From Pseudocolwellia sp049933045 (lineage in GTDB: Bacteria > Pseudomonadota > Gammaproteobacteria > Enterobacterales > Alteromonadaceae), in NCBI RefSeq assembly GCF_049933045.1, contig NZ_CP187926.1:620001-684000 (forward strand): a DNA stretch of 64,000 bases, written 5' to 3'. Position numbers and translations under genes: made by a program. The notes below the pieces were generated by a model. It was not told the DNA's origin. It saw only the letters and a list, made by a program, of their open reading frames with translations, and made no database searches. Below, in pieces: positions 55,454 to 64,000 of this stretch. Within the stretch, counting starts at the first letter, position 1, and every line of letters starts with the position of its first letter.

Positions 55454-55885
55454 GTGTGACAGTTAAAACTTAATCTGACATATTGAAATATCAGAGTTTA
55501 ACTAAGTGTGTCAGACGGTCATAAACTGGTTTTTTTCAATTACTAATGTCAGCTTTCAATCGAAAGCTGACATTGGCTTTTGTGAATCCTTGATCATATT
55601 TAGAAGGATATTAGCCAAGAATTTATCATCGACTGAAAGTCGGGTTTAAGCTCATTGCAACCAGTGGAGTTTCATCTCAGAACATTAACTGAGGTCACAA
55701 AGCCGACCTATAATAATTAGCTTAACAAACACTATTTTATATCTCGCTTTCGCCCCATAACTAGATAGGAACTAACCGTCACTATCGCCACAAAGAAGCC
55801 TAAGTTTATGGACTAAAATCATCGTGTAAAACATTAGCTTATTATACAAACGGGGCACTATTTAATTTAAAAATAAAAATTAGTC
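55454..55885. other. Intergenic region downstream of the SIR2-STAND gene
   Basis: 432 bases, no gene. It holds a perfect palindrome at 55545-55574 and several shorter dyads. GTTTCATCT (55669-55677) recurs on the other side of the SIR2-STAND gene (58667-58675). No integrase or clear attachment site. Confidence 0.5.
55545..55574. repeat. Perfect palindrome with 13-bp arms
   Basis: AATGTCAGCTTTC (55545-55557), four-base centre, exact complement 55562-55574. No T run follows, so it is not an obvious terminator. Confidence 0.7.
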
Positions 55886-58366
55886 TTATTTTTTTATGCG
55901 AGCATCTTTGATTTCTGTAGTTATCTTTATAAGGATTTCTTCAGCTTTTACGACATAATCCCCTCTTTTGATTATATGAATATCTTCTTCATTCATTTTG
56001 AATATTATTTCAGATAATGCATTACAAGCATATTCAAATTCTACTTTTTGTCTTTTAGAGAAGTAATTATATTTTTTATCATAAATCTCCCCATATGAGA
56101 TCACTTGTCTAAATTTAAATCCATCATTTGGTAAAGATGATAACAACGTATTTGTCTTAGAAAAATAATTATACGCTTCTAAAGCGTCTTTAGTTTTTAA
56201 ACACATGATAATGAACAATCGAGCTTGCTGAGTATCAATATTATCAGTGTGATAACTTTTTCTTTTTGCTGCGAGTTCGTAAGCATTATCTAAAAAACGC
56301 TGTGATAAAACCTCATCATTATATTCTAGTTTGCACATTGCATATTGAACCCAATAATGTGGGTGTTCTGTTAATCTACTGACTTCCCTCTTAATCTCCA
56401 TATAATAATTATTAATCGTGGCCTTTTTGTGTGGCATTAATTTTTCAATTACATGGTATCTTAAAAGTGATTTATATATTTTAATCTTAACAATATCAGA
56501 ACCATGTGTGTCTATAAAATCTGATACGATTCGTAAACATTCATTTTTCACATATGTTTCACTAAAGCAATAATTTATAAGAAATAATGAAAGTAAACTA
56601 GATCGTGTTTCAATTTGGCTATCGTTTGAGGAAAATCGGTAAAAACTTTTAAAAGAAGTATCTGTTCTAAAATCAATATCATATATAGCATCATTTCCTG
56701 CCATATCAGAAATGATGTCTGATTTTTTGTTAACTCCTAAAATATCGCATATTGCTATAGAAAAAAGAGTCCTTTTAAAAGGAGGATTCTCAAATATACT
56801 AACAGTCAATTCAGTAATTTTTTGTGATATTTGAGGGCTTTTTAATAGTCCCAGTAAAACACCTGATAACTGGCTATTGTAACTGTTTTTAATTTTCAAG
56901 TGTTTCTTAGAATGAGATAATCCCGTAAACTCACTCCAAGAACCTTGATCGTTAATAATATTGATTAAGTCATCAATTTCGGTGTCATTTAATAAATCTA
57001 GACCTATCGCATGAATCTTTATTTCTAACTTTTCAAGATCAGAAGTTAACCTTAAACTTTCAGCATTTCTATCAGATAATAACAGGGTGATATTATCTGG
57101 CTTAATTGATGAATAATAGTTTAAAATATTTTCGTATTTCGTATAATTATCGATAATTAAAACAAAATCCCCCCTCATTTTTGAAATAATATCTATATCT
57201 TGTAAGTAATCAGCCTCATCATTTTCAAGAATATAAGTTTTAGTCCCGTTTGTAGTTAAATATGATGCGAGTATGTCTAAAAATACAGTTTTTCCATTCC
57301 CAAGGTCACTATGAATAAATACATTTTTATTTTTAAACAGTAAGGATGAAGCTTCATCAATGGCCTTTCTATTAAAGATATATGGGATCGTAAAATTCTT
57401 ACTAATTGCAGTATCTATTTGAGCTTGCTTATAATCACCATATAAAAGCAACTTTGTTGTATCCGCTTCAACTAAATCATCTACACTGGATATAGTTTTC
57501 AATATAAATGCTTCAGGTTCTGGCATTAAAGTTAATTCTGTACTGTCCCTCTCGATTTTAGATATAATATCTGCAAATTTATCAATACCTATTGGTAACA
57601 CGTGTCCAAATTGAGATATTTCAAATGTATCTTTATGTGAAGCACCTTCATGCGTAATAAAGTATGTTTTATCCTTTAAATGAGGTAATTCAAATAATAA
57701 TTTTTGTACATCAAAATCATATAAAGAATACCCTGCAAATATTATTGCACTACTTGTTTCCAAGTCGCGTTTGAATATAGTACGCCAATTTGAATCAAGA
57801 AAAGAGTCAGGTGATAAGTAAGAAGAATTAGATAATTTAATTTTATCTTTTAAATCATCCACCACAGCTTTATCTATAAAGCCATTTAAATGGATACATA
57901 AATTATCATTTTTCACAAAGTCACTTGTAGTGTAAGTTAAGTCTACTGACTCAACCCTTATGCCACTTTGATGGCCAGCTAACTCAATTGAATTATCATA
58001 ATTAGTTGTATAGAAACGTTTCCAACCGTTTGATACGATCGTTTTATGATAATCAGAAACACTTTTTAATATAAAGTTATCTTTTAGTAAGCTCAATAAA
58101 GGTGAAGGGTTTGAATTATATTTAAGGTATACATTTGCAGTATATTTTAAATCTTCATCTTCATCGATACCTGCAAGTTTAGATATTTTCTTTGATAAAC
58201 CTTTAGCTAGTGGTGGTTCTTTACCTAATGTGTTTTCTGTTCCTAACGAAAAACCTGCGCCAGTAAAAAGGATCGCATTTCCTGTCTGTAATCTACTTTG
58301 AAGTTTTATTAAATCAACTTCAGGTAAAGATAACGAACCAACTGAAACTCCATTACCTAAGTCCAT
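55886..58366 (-). CDS. SIR2-STAND NTPase, Avs5-like antiphage defence protein
   Basis: 826 aa from the ATG at 58366 (a TTG at 58384 is the alternative; the nearest GGAG is too far upstream of it). Residues about 15-280 are a SIR2-like NAD-binding domain: GAGFS (36-40), TTNYD (120-124), IHLNG (158-162) and FAGYSLYDFD (210-219). A P-loop NTPase of the STAND type follows with Walker A SDLGNGKT (353-360) and Walker B FVLIIDNY (401-408). The last 400 residues are helical and lack known motifs, as expected for a sensor. Known relatives sense a phage protein, oligomerise and destroy NAD. It is a single gene with AT-rich codon use and flanking repeats, consistent with a transferred defence gene. Confidence 0.85.
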   Translation of the reverse strand: MDLGNGVSVGSLSLPEVDLIKLQSRLQTGNAILFTGAGFSLGTENTLGKEPPLAKGLSKKISKLAGIDEDEDLKYTANVYLKYNSNPSPLLSLLKDNFILKSVSDYHKTIVSNGWKRFYTTNYDNSIELAGHQSGIRVESVDLTYTTSDFVKNDNLCIHLNGFIDKAVVDDLKDKIKLSNSSYLSPDSFLDSNWRTIFKRDLETSSAIIFAGYSLYDFDVQKLLFELPHLKDKTYFITHEGASHKDTFEISQFGHVLPIGIDKFADIISKIERDSTELTLMPEPEAFILKTISSVDDLVEADTTKLLLYGDYKQAQIDTAISKNFTIPYIFNRKAIDEASSLLFKNKNVFIHSDLGNGKTVFLDILASYLTTNGTKTYILENDEADYLQDIDIISKMRGDFVLIIDNYTKYENILNYYSSIKPDNITLLLSDRNAESLRLTSDLEKLEIKIHAIGLDLLNDTEIDDLINIINDQGSWSEFTGLSHSKKHLKIKNSYNSQLSGVLLGLLKSPQISQKITELTVSIFENPPFKRTLFSIAICDILGVNKKSDIISDMAGNDAIYDIDFRTDTSFKSFYRFSSNDSQIETRSSLLSLFLINYCFSETYVKNECLRIVSDFIDTHGSDIVKIKIYKSLLRYHVIEKLMPHKKATINNYYMEIKREVSRLTEHPHYWVQYAMCKLEYNDEVLSQRFLDNAYELAAKRKSYHTDNIDTQQARLFIIMCLKTKDALEAYNYFSKTNTLLSSLPNDGFKFRQVISYGEIYDKKYNYFSKRQKVEFEYACNALSEIIFKMNEEDIHIIKRGDYVVKAEEILIKITTEIKDARIKK

Positions 58367-58733
58367 ATTTACACCAATTATCAATAATATATGTAAAATA
58401 GTCTCCTATATAATAGAGTTAATATCAATACATATATATCTATTGCAGGAGTAATGTCATTTTGACCACACATTTAGATTTGACCTGATGGTTTGCTGAG
58501 GTTATTTACGCTCTATAGCTATGATTAGAGTATTTGTGAACATCACTACTAGCTTCCGCTTAGCGCACAAAGTGAATATTAAAAATTAAATGATGAATGA
58601 CCGCTTTGGTGGCTTTTACGACTGTCAGTTTAGATTAAAATCTGACAGCCCAAAATGTCTGTTTAAGTTTCATCTACTACAGATAAAGTTAAGTACTTAA
58701 CTCTAGCGCAGGCTTTTTATGGTTACTTAACAG
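58367..58733. other. Intergenic region upstream of the SIR2-STAND gene
   Basis: No gene. It should contain the SIR2-STAND promoter (minus strand) near 58400-58450. A CTGTCAG/CTGACAG dyad (58622-58628 with 58642-58648) and a sequence like ATGACCGCTTTGG look like remnants of dispersed intergenic repeats. Confidence 0.4.
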
Positions 58734-59462
58734 CTATTTTATTTGCGCAAAATAAATAGTTATATCTTCTGTTGCCAACCATGAGCAACGAGTGCCTTTC
58801 GGGATAAAGAGGGCTTCGCCTGAACTGACTTTATGTTCAATACCCGAAGTGTCAGTACAAGTCAGATTGCCTTGCTTGATGGTCATAAATTCATTGTATG
58901 GAAAGGTGATAAAACCTGTATCAAAGCCTTTGCTTTGCCATATACCTGACGTAAAGGTTTGACTGGGGTTTTGATAAAGTACTTTTTTATTATGGCCATC
59001 AGACGTCGCTTGCCAAGGAACTGAGCTATTCTCATTTATGTTATGTTCATTGAAATAAACAAGACTTGTGTAGTTTGAGTTTTCAGGCTCATTTTGTGGC
59101 TTATAAATGAGATGAAACTTACGTAAGTTATCGCTTTGATGCCATTGGTAATCGTAGCCTTTAGGTATAACAAAGCTTTCGCCCGCCGTAACCGTTTCTA
59201 CTAAACCAGTTTTATTATTTTTTATTTCAGCAACACCTTCGATGATGCTTATAAATTCATTAAAGGTATGAGTTGTATCACATTCTATTAAGCTGTTAGC
59301 TCCAGAAACCCCCACATAAAGTCCTATTGAATCATCTTCATAGTAGCAATGTGTATTCTTATGTGCTTTTGATACGTTCGATTTAGCTACTTTAAGTTCA
59401 TCAGTCATATCATCAATGGCTGTTGAAGTTTGACTTAATTTGACTATCTTTATGTTTGGCAT
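58734..59462 (-). CDS. Two-domain cupin protein
   Basis: 242 aa with two cupin halves of the DUF861/cupin_3 type. The first has FNEFISIIEGVAEIKNN and AGESFVIPKGYDYQWHQ; the second has FPYNEFMTIKQGNLTCTD and SGEALFIPKGTRCSWLA. Few of the usual metal-binding histidines are seen, so it may bind a small acid without catalysis. Related bicupins act on ureidoglycine or sugars, but no such pathway is nearby. No strong SD. Function open. Confidence 0.8.
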   Translation of the reverse strand: MPNIKIVKLSQTSTAIDDMTDELKVAKSNVSKAHKNTHCYYEDDSIGLYVGVSGANSLIECDTTHTFNEFISIIEGVAEIKNNKTGLVETVTAGESFVIPKGYDYQWHQSDNLRKFHLIYKPQNEPENSNYTSLVYFNEHNINENSSVPWQATSDGHNKKVLYQNPSQTFTSGIWQSKGFDTGFITFPYNEFMTIKQGNLTCTDTSGIEHKVSSGEALFIPKGTRCSWLATEDITIYFAQIK

Positions 59463-59608
59463 AGCTTGTACTTAATAGTGTTATGAATAAATGCTGTAAA
59501 TCTAGTTTAATGAATTAATATTCAGCTAGTTTATACATGTTAAAAAATGCCTAATACTATTTTATGAAGCTGGGGATAAGCCTACTAGGAAAAATATATA
59601 CAAGGTTA

Positions 59609-59888
59609 TTAAAGTCCATTGTAATACTAAACGTTAATTTGTTGTTGAACTAACTGTTTAACTACCATTTTAGTTTGTATTTGTTGCTCTGGATTCTTAT
59701 TTTCGTCTTTCTTAAGTTGTTATTCAAATGGCTTAATTATGCAAGTTTATCAGGTGACTCTTTGTCTCCTGCGCCAATGTTTGTTGGGTCAATCATAAAG
59801 CCATTAAACAATCTTGCTAAATCATTAACCGTATCAATATTCAAAAACTGGTCGTTGGCATAAATACTTGAGTGATCGGCTTTTTAGT
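59609..59888 (-). pseudogene. Remnant: duplicated 3' end of the U32 peptidase gene
   Basis: The sequence aligns with 61247 to about 61525, the last 90 codons of the U32 peptidase, beginning exactly at the stop codon (TTAAAGTCC in both). Long blocks are shared, such as CAATATTCAAAAACTGGTCG. Substitutions and small indels have broken the frame. A 62-codon open frame on the plus strand here is a by-product of this antisense fragment. Confidence 0.88.
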
Positions 59889-59962
59889 CTTTTATAATTT
59901 AAGCTATGATAGCTATTAAGTTAATCACTAATTTTATTATGAACAAACCTCAAGGTTTTTTA

Positions 59963-61168
59963 ATGTTAATTAAACAAAGTAAATCTAAAAAATTCACACT
60001 TATTGCGGCTTTAAGTACGAGTTTGTTTTTGGCATCGTGTGCAGATGGTGTTATTGAAAATTCAGCTAACTCAAGTAGTTCAGCTAGTTCAAGTAAGACA
60101 AAGTCACTAGCGACTACAAAGTTAAATGAATTATATTGTCCTGCTGGTTCTGAAAATGAACAGCTAGATTTAACCGATGTAAACTTAACTCGTGTAGATA
60201 ATATTCCATTAATGTATCAAGGTGCTAATAATGTTGAAGGTCCAGTTTGGCATGATGGCGCTTTGTATTACACAAATATGGGCGCACACCAACCTGATGA
60301 AAAAGGTTTTAAATTAACAAACCAAACCACTATTTGGCACTGGGTTCCGGGTAGTAAACCTGAAGTTTGGCTGGATGACACGATTGCAGGTACCAATGGT
60401 TTAGCCCTAAATAGCAAAGGGGAATTAATCGCGACACGTCATCTTGACGGTTCTATTTCAAAGATTGATTGGAAAACTAAGCAGATAACGCCGATTGTTA
60501 GTGGTTATCAAAATAAACGTTTTAACTCGCCAAATGATTTAACACTTGCTGACGATGACACGATTTATTTTACTGATCCAAATTGGAATATACCGTCAAA
60601 TGTTGACCTAGCGACGGTGCAGGGTGGTGGAAAAGCAGGATCTACTGAAGCAGGGCAACGAATTTATCGAGTGACAGCAGACGGCAAAGTTAATGCGATT
60701 GCGGTTACTGAACTTGTTCCAGCTCTGGCTGATAAGCCCAATGGTATTATGTTGTCTCTTGATCAACAAAAGCTGATTGTTGGTGGTTTGCAAGGCTTGT
60801 GGGTATTTAGCTTAAACAAGGGGGAAGTGTCTCAGCCTAAGCAATTGTTAAACACACCTATTGATGGGCTAGGTAAAGATTGTAGCGGCAATATATATGT
60901 TACAACTACGCGAGAACTGGCTGACAGAAAAGATGGGCAAGTGGTTGTGATACTTGATAATGCTCAAAAAGAAGTGGGAACGTTAAACGTAGACAGTATT
61001 CATATTGTTACTAACATTGCTTTTGGTGGCAGTGACGGGAAAACTTTATTTGTAACTGGGCTTACAGCGCCTATGGACGGAGAAAAACCTCGTTTATGTG
61101 GTGAAGAGGTTTGTTTACAAGCTGGAATTTACTCAGCAGAGCTAAATGTAAAAGGCTTTCCTTTTTAA
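59963..61168 (+). CDS. SMP-30/gluconolactonase-like lipoprotein
   Basis: 401 aa from the ATG at 59963, chosen because AAGG lies 7 bases before it and it gives a standard lipoprotein signal (LIAALSTSLFLASCAD); an in-frame start at 59906 adds 19 residues. A Ser-rich linker follows, then a six-bladed propeller with the family motifs EGPVWHDGALYYTN, NSPNDLTLADDDTIYFTDPNW and GGLQGLWVF. Metal-dependent lactonase activity on a sugar lactone is plausible. It lies between the U32 remnant and the intact U32 gene. Confidence 0.85.
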   Translation: MLIKQSKSKKFTLIAALSTSLFLASCADGVIENSANSSSSASSSKTKSLATTKLNELYCPAGSENEQLDLTDVNLTRVDNIPLMYQGANNVEGPVWHDGALYYTNMGAHQPDEKGFKLTNQTTIWHWVPGSKPEVWLDDTIAGTNGLALNSKGELIATRHLDGSISKIDWKTKQITPIVSGYQNKRFNSPNDLTLADDDTIYFTDPNWNIPSNVDLATVQGGGKAGSTEAGQRIYRVTADGKVNAIAVTELVPALADKPNGIMLSLDQQKLIVGGLQGLWVFSLNKGEVSQPKQLLNTPIDGLGKDCSGNIYVTTTRELADRKDGQVVVILDNAQKEVGTLNVDSIHIVTNIAFGGSDGKTLFVTGLTAPMDGEKPRLCGEEVCLQAGIYSAELNVKGFPF

Positions 61169-61196
61169 GTTATATTTCACTTATCTTTAGATATAA

Positions 61197-61232
61197 AAAG
61201 GGGCTTAAAAGTTAAACTTTAAGCCCCTTTAT
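61197..61232. terminator. Bidirectional terminator
   Basis: Perfect 13-bp stem AAAGGGGCTTAAA (61197-61209) with 61218-61230 between the SMP-30 gene (+) and the U32 gene (-). Confidence 0.9.
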
Positions 61233-61246
61233 GCGTTAATCACGAA

Positions 61247-63553
61247 TTAAAGTCCGTTGTAGTACTGCACGTTAGTTTGTTCTGGTACTAATTTATCAAG
61301 TACGGTTTTGATTTTTATTTGTTGCTCAGGATCATTACTTTGGTCTTTCTTCAGCAATTGCTCAAATTGTTCAATAAGTACGGCTTTATCAGGCGACTCT
61401 TTATCGCCTGCGCCTATGTTTGTTAGGTCGATCATAAAGCCATCAAATAACGGTGCTAAGTCGTTAATAATATCAATATTCAAAAACTGGTCGTTGTTAT
61501 AAATACTTGGGTAACCCGCTAATTGTTTATCAATAGCAAATGAAACACCTTTAAGATTGGTGATGCTAGTCGACTTGTCGCACGACAGCATACAACCGTT
61601 ATCTATACGTGGCTTTTCACAACCTACACTTTGTTGGAAGAAACACTGACGACTAGTCATTAACAAAATAGGGTGATAAATACTGTAAAACAATTTGAAG
61701 TTTTCAGGGCGAGCAATGGTTTTCATTTGCTGATGATTAATCTCGTTAGAAATAAATGCACCTTCACAATCAAACGACTCTTTCATGGCTAATAGCGCAT
61801 AAGAGTTAGTGGTATTTAAGAAAGGACCCGCGATCCATCTAATACCTAACTCAAAAGCTCGGTTAGCAATACCGGTATTGTTGGTTACGATAAGCTTAGG
61901 TTTTACTTGCTCTAAAATGTTAAGCGCCGCATCGTAATCTTTACCAATTAATACTGACGGGAACCATGGTATTAAGGTTGGATTCTCTTTGAAAAATCCT
62001 ACGTATTTTGTACAACCACGTTTGTAAGCATCAGGTAATTTAAAGTAAATATCAGCATCGGTTACGTTACTTAAATTAATATCTGTTTCATCTGAAATAA
62101 GAAGTGATAGCTTAGCTTTAACGGCAGGATCTTCTTGTTTAGGATGACGGGTTAATTTAGGTAAAATAACTTCAGGATGAACTGGAGAGTTGTCATTAAG
62201 TATTAACGATAATTCGTTTTTAAGGGCTGTTAAATCTTTAAACGGAATACTTAAGTTGTTTTCAACCGCGTCACAATTTAACTCAATTAAATTAAAGTGT
62301 GCGTTGTTAAAACCTTTGAAACGCTTTTCAATGGCATCAGCGTCAATGCAGTTTTTATCGCTAGCAACTAAGCTGTTATTTGATGTAAGTTCAAAGCTTT
62401 GATCTTCAGTTATGGCTTTACCTTCACCATAACCTTGAGTTTTAACACTAAGGGTTAATGGGCTACCAGCGCTACCACTAAAGGTTAACGATAGCGGTTG
62501 TTTATCAATACTTAGGTGTTTGATTTTGTCGAAAACAGACGTATTTATTTCTTCTTTTTCATTACTTAAGTTCTGCTCAACTTCATGTATTTGAACAACT
62601 GAAATAGCGTTACTTTTATCAATAGCATGATATTTAGAGTTATCACGCGGGTTTTCGATAAACATCGACTGATTTAGATCACCTCGTAAAAAGGCGTTTG
62701 AAAAGTCGCGGTTAAATACTTTATAAAGACGTTCGCCGTCTTCTAGTAATTCACCTGTTTCTACAAAACCATCAATTTGTTTACGGAAACTATCGATAAC
62801 TGTGTGTACGTAACTTGCGCCTTTAATACGCCCTTCAACTTTAAACGAATGCACACCTGCATCTATTAACGCAGGTAAGTCGAAGAAGGCTGAGTTGTCT
62901 TTTATATTTAACGGGAATTTATTACCTGATTCAGTCGGTTTGTATTCTTCGCGACATGCTTGACTACATCTGCCACGGTTACCTGAATTGCCCACACTTG
63001 CTGATGTTGAGTAACATAAACCTGAGAAAGCGACACATAAAGAACCGTGCACAAATACTTCGGTCAGTACTTCTTCTTCACGACTTACTTCAGTAATGGC
63101 GGTAATTTCTCTTAAGTTTAATTCTCTTGATAAATTAACTCGTGAAGAACCTAACTTTTTAAGGAAAGGGATTTGACCAATATTATGAGTTGTTAACTGT
63201 GTAGAAGCGTGAATATCAAGAGTAGGGAAGTGCTTATTTAACACGTACAGTAAACCTAAATCTTGCACGATAACGCCATCGAGTGTGGTGTTTGCAAGCT
63301 TGGTTAATAATTTAGCTAGCGATTTAAATTCACGTTCTAGAATGATGATATTTAACGTAAGAAATATTTGGCATTCGTACTGATGAGCCAGTCGAATACA
63401 GCCAACAAGTTCATCAAACGAAATATTAGCAGCACGGTTTCGCGCATTAAAGGTATCTAAACCACAGTAAACGGCATCTGCACCCGCAATAATCGCGGCT
63501 TTTATTGCATCTATGTCGCCACCTGGCGCTAATAATTCAATTTTTGGACTCAT
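61247..63553 (-). CDS. U32 family peptidase, RlhA/YegQ-like
   Basis: 768 aa. The N-terminal part is a U32 TIM-barrel (IELLAPGGDIDAIKAAIIAGADAVYCG, IVQDLGLLYVLNKHFPTLDIHASTQ). The signature EVFVHGSLCVAFSGLCYSTS leads into GNRGRCSQACREEY, whose cysteines bind an iron-sulfur cluster in this family. E. coli RlhA of this family, about 650 aa, makes 5-hydroxycytidine in 23S rRNA, and TrhP (YegQ) hydroxylates tRNA. This protein is longer, with a C-terminal module carrying more cysteines (SRQCFFQQSVGCEKPRIDNG and GCMLSCDK). RNA hydroxylation is the likely role. Its 3' end was duplicated at 59609. Confidence 0.85.
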   Translation of the reverse strand: MSPKIELLAPGGDIDAIKAAIIAGADAVYCGLDTFNARNRAANISFDELVGCIRLAHQYECQIFLTLNIIILEREFKSLAKLLTKLANTTLDGVIVQDLGLLYVLNKHFPTLDIHASTQLTTHNIGQIPFLKKLGSSRVNLSRELNLREITAITEVSREEEVLTEVFVHGSLCVAFSGLCYSTSASVGNSGNRGRCSQACREEYKPTESGNKFPLNIKDNSAFFDLPALIDAGVHSFKVEGRIKGASYVHTVIDSFRKQIDGFVETGELLEDGERLYKVFNRDFSNAFLRGDLNQSMFIENPRDNSKYHAIDKSNAISVVQIHEVEQNLSNEKEEINTSVFDKIKHLSIDKQPLSLTFSGSAGSPLTLSVKTQGYGEGKAITEDQSFELTSNNSLVASDKNCIDADAIEKRFKGFNNAHFNLIELNCDAVENNLSIPFKDLTALKNELSLILNDNSPVHPEVILPKLTRHPKQEDPAVKAKLSLLISDETDINLSNVTDADIYFKLPDAYKRGCTKYVGFFKENPTLIPWFPSVLIGKDYDAALNILEQVKPKLIVTNNTGIANRAFELGIRWIAGPFLNTTNSYALLAMKESFDCEGAFISNEINHQQMKTIARPENFKLFYSIYHPILLMTSRQCFFQQSVGCEKPRIDNGCMLSCDKSTSITNLKGVSFAIDKQLAGYPSIYNNDQFLNIDIINDLAPLFDGFMIDLTNIGAGDKESPDKAVLIEQFEQLLKKDQSNDPEQQIKIKTVLDKLVPEQTNVQYYNGL

Positions 63554-63756
63554 TTCTCTACAACTTTAGCCATGTATAAGGCAGTTAAATTTTTAAAGGT
63601 GGGATTTTACGCACTTATTCGACAGATGAATACCGTTAAAGTGCGCAAAATGTGTAAACATTGAATTTCATTACAAATGTAGTTATTTAAATAAGTGTGT
63701 CAATATAGCTAGGTATTGATTAATCCCATTTATTTATCTTAAGTGCCTGCCATTAT

Positions 63757-64000
63757 ATGACTCAGAAAAAAACCTATCCGATTCTTTATTCGTTAAGAAA
63801 TTGTCCTTATGCGATGCGAGCTCGTATCGCCATTTATAAAGCTAAGCAGCCCGTATTACTGCGTGATCTTGTGTTAAGTAATAAACCTGATGAGATGATA
63901 GCGGCGTCAGCTAAGGCAACGGTTCCTGTTTTAGTATTACCTAACAAAGAAGTAATAGATGAAAGTTTAGATGTAATGCTGTGGGCATTAAATGAAACAG
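63757..64000 (+). CDS. Glutathione S-transferase-like protein (3' end outside window)
   Basis: The first 81 codons are visible. They form a thioredoxin-fold N-terminal domain with the RNCPYAMRARIAIYKAK active-site region (Cys about residue 16), the VPVLVLP cis-Pro loop and an ES pair binding the gamma-glutamyl part of glutathione (VIDESLDVMLWAL). The ATG at 63757 gives the right family N-terminus. Confidence 0.85.
   Translation, partial: MTQKKTYPILYSLRNCPYAMRARIAIYKAKQPVLLRDLVLSNKPDEMIAASAKATVPVLVLPNKEVIDESLDVMLWALNET

Noticed and set aside
55620..55760. Integron attC-like site beside the SIR2-STAND gene
   Set aside because: Some core-like bases (TTAACAAAC) but no paired inner and outer cores and no integrase.
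59675..59863. 62-codon plus-strand ORF before the SMP-30 gene
   Set aside because: It matches the antisense of the U32 gene end; the region is a decayed U32 fragment.
1..64000. CRISPR arrays, tRNA or rRNA genes, transposases
   Set aside because: No regularly spaced direct repeats, cloverleaf arms or transposase motifs were found on reading the window.

Overview
The window is AT-rich chromosomal DNA of a marine gammaproteobacterium. A Colwellia-like member of the Alteromonadales is the best guess. The reasons are three large TonB-dependent receptors, a Vibrio/Alteromonadales-type TtpC-ExbB-ExbD-TonB operon with its DUF3450 and TPR partners, a complete gammaproteobacterial isc operon, and many lipoproteins. 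The genus is inferred from gene style only. No rRNA, tRNA, CRISPR array, transposase or integrase was seen.

Layout. 1-7.8 kb: end of a TonB-dependent receptor, a TPR-sulfotransferase, then a beta-helix-like lipoprotein followed by its own receptor. 8-17 kb: a giant propeller-GGDEF-EAL signalling protein, a patatin, a LysM protein with a partner lipoprotein, a dienelactone hydrolase and a small sulfotransferase. 17.4-22.6 kb: the six-gene TonB energising operon. 22.7-31.2 kb: suhB, trmJ, cysE and iscR-iscS-iscU-iscA-hscB-hscA-fdx. 31.2-33.9 kb: a tandemly repeated two-gene cassette bounded by copies of the fdx 3' end. 34-40.5 kb: an HTH regulator, an LplT-PlsC-acyl-ACP synthetase fusion and a zinc-ribbon/FAD monooxygenase fusion. 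40.6-47 kb: an ECF sigma/anti-sigma/lipoprotein operon, a divergent subtilase, small genes, and a secreted Ser/Thr-rich protein with an outer-membrane barrel. 47.5-50.7 kb: an unknown protein and a degenerate tandem nitrilase. 51.2-55.5 kb: a third receptor with a secreted metallophosphatase. 55.9-58.4 kb: a SIR2-STAND (Avs5-like) defence protein. 58.7-64 kb: a bicupin, a remnant of a U32 peptidase gene, an SMP-30-type lipoprotein, the intact U32 gene and the start of a glutathione S-transferase-like gene.

How the parts may connect. Three operons (lipoprotein plus receptor at 3.3 kb, TonB system at 17.4 kb, receptor plus phosphatase at 51.2 kb) have the same promoter architecture: a TGTCAT half-site exactly ten bases before a TA-rich -10, with Pho-box-like 11-bp phased copies upstream. 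This suggests one phosphate-starvation regulon that binds, hydrolyses and imports organic phosphorus, powered by the local TonB system. The ECF sigma operon and the secreted-protein/barrel pair share a GGAATAAAC promoter element and may form a second small regulon.

Most unusual points: the SIR2-STAND gene; the fdx-tail cassette array in which the first gene has decayed and the lipoprotein has stayed intact; a copied U32 3' end that brackets another lipoprotein gene in the same way; and the zinc-ribbon/monooxygenase and catalytically dead double-nitrilase proteins.
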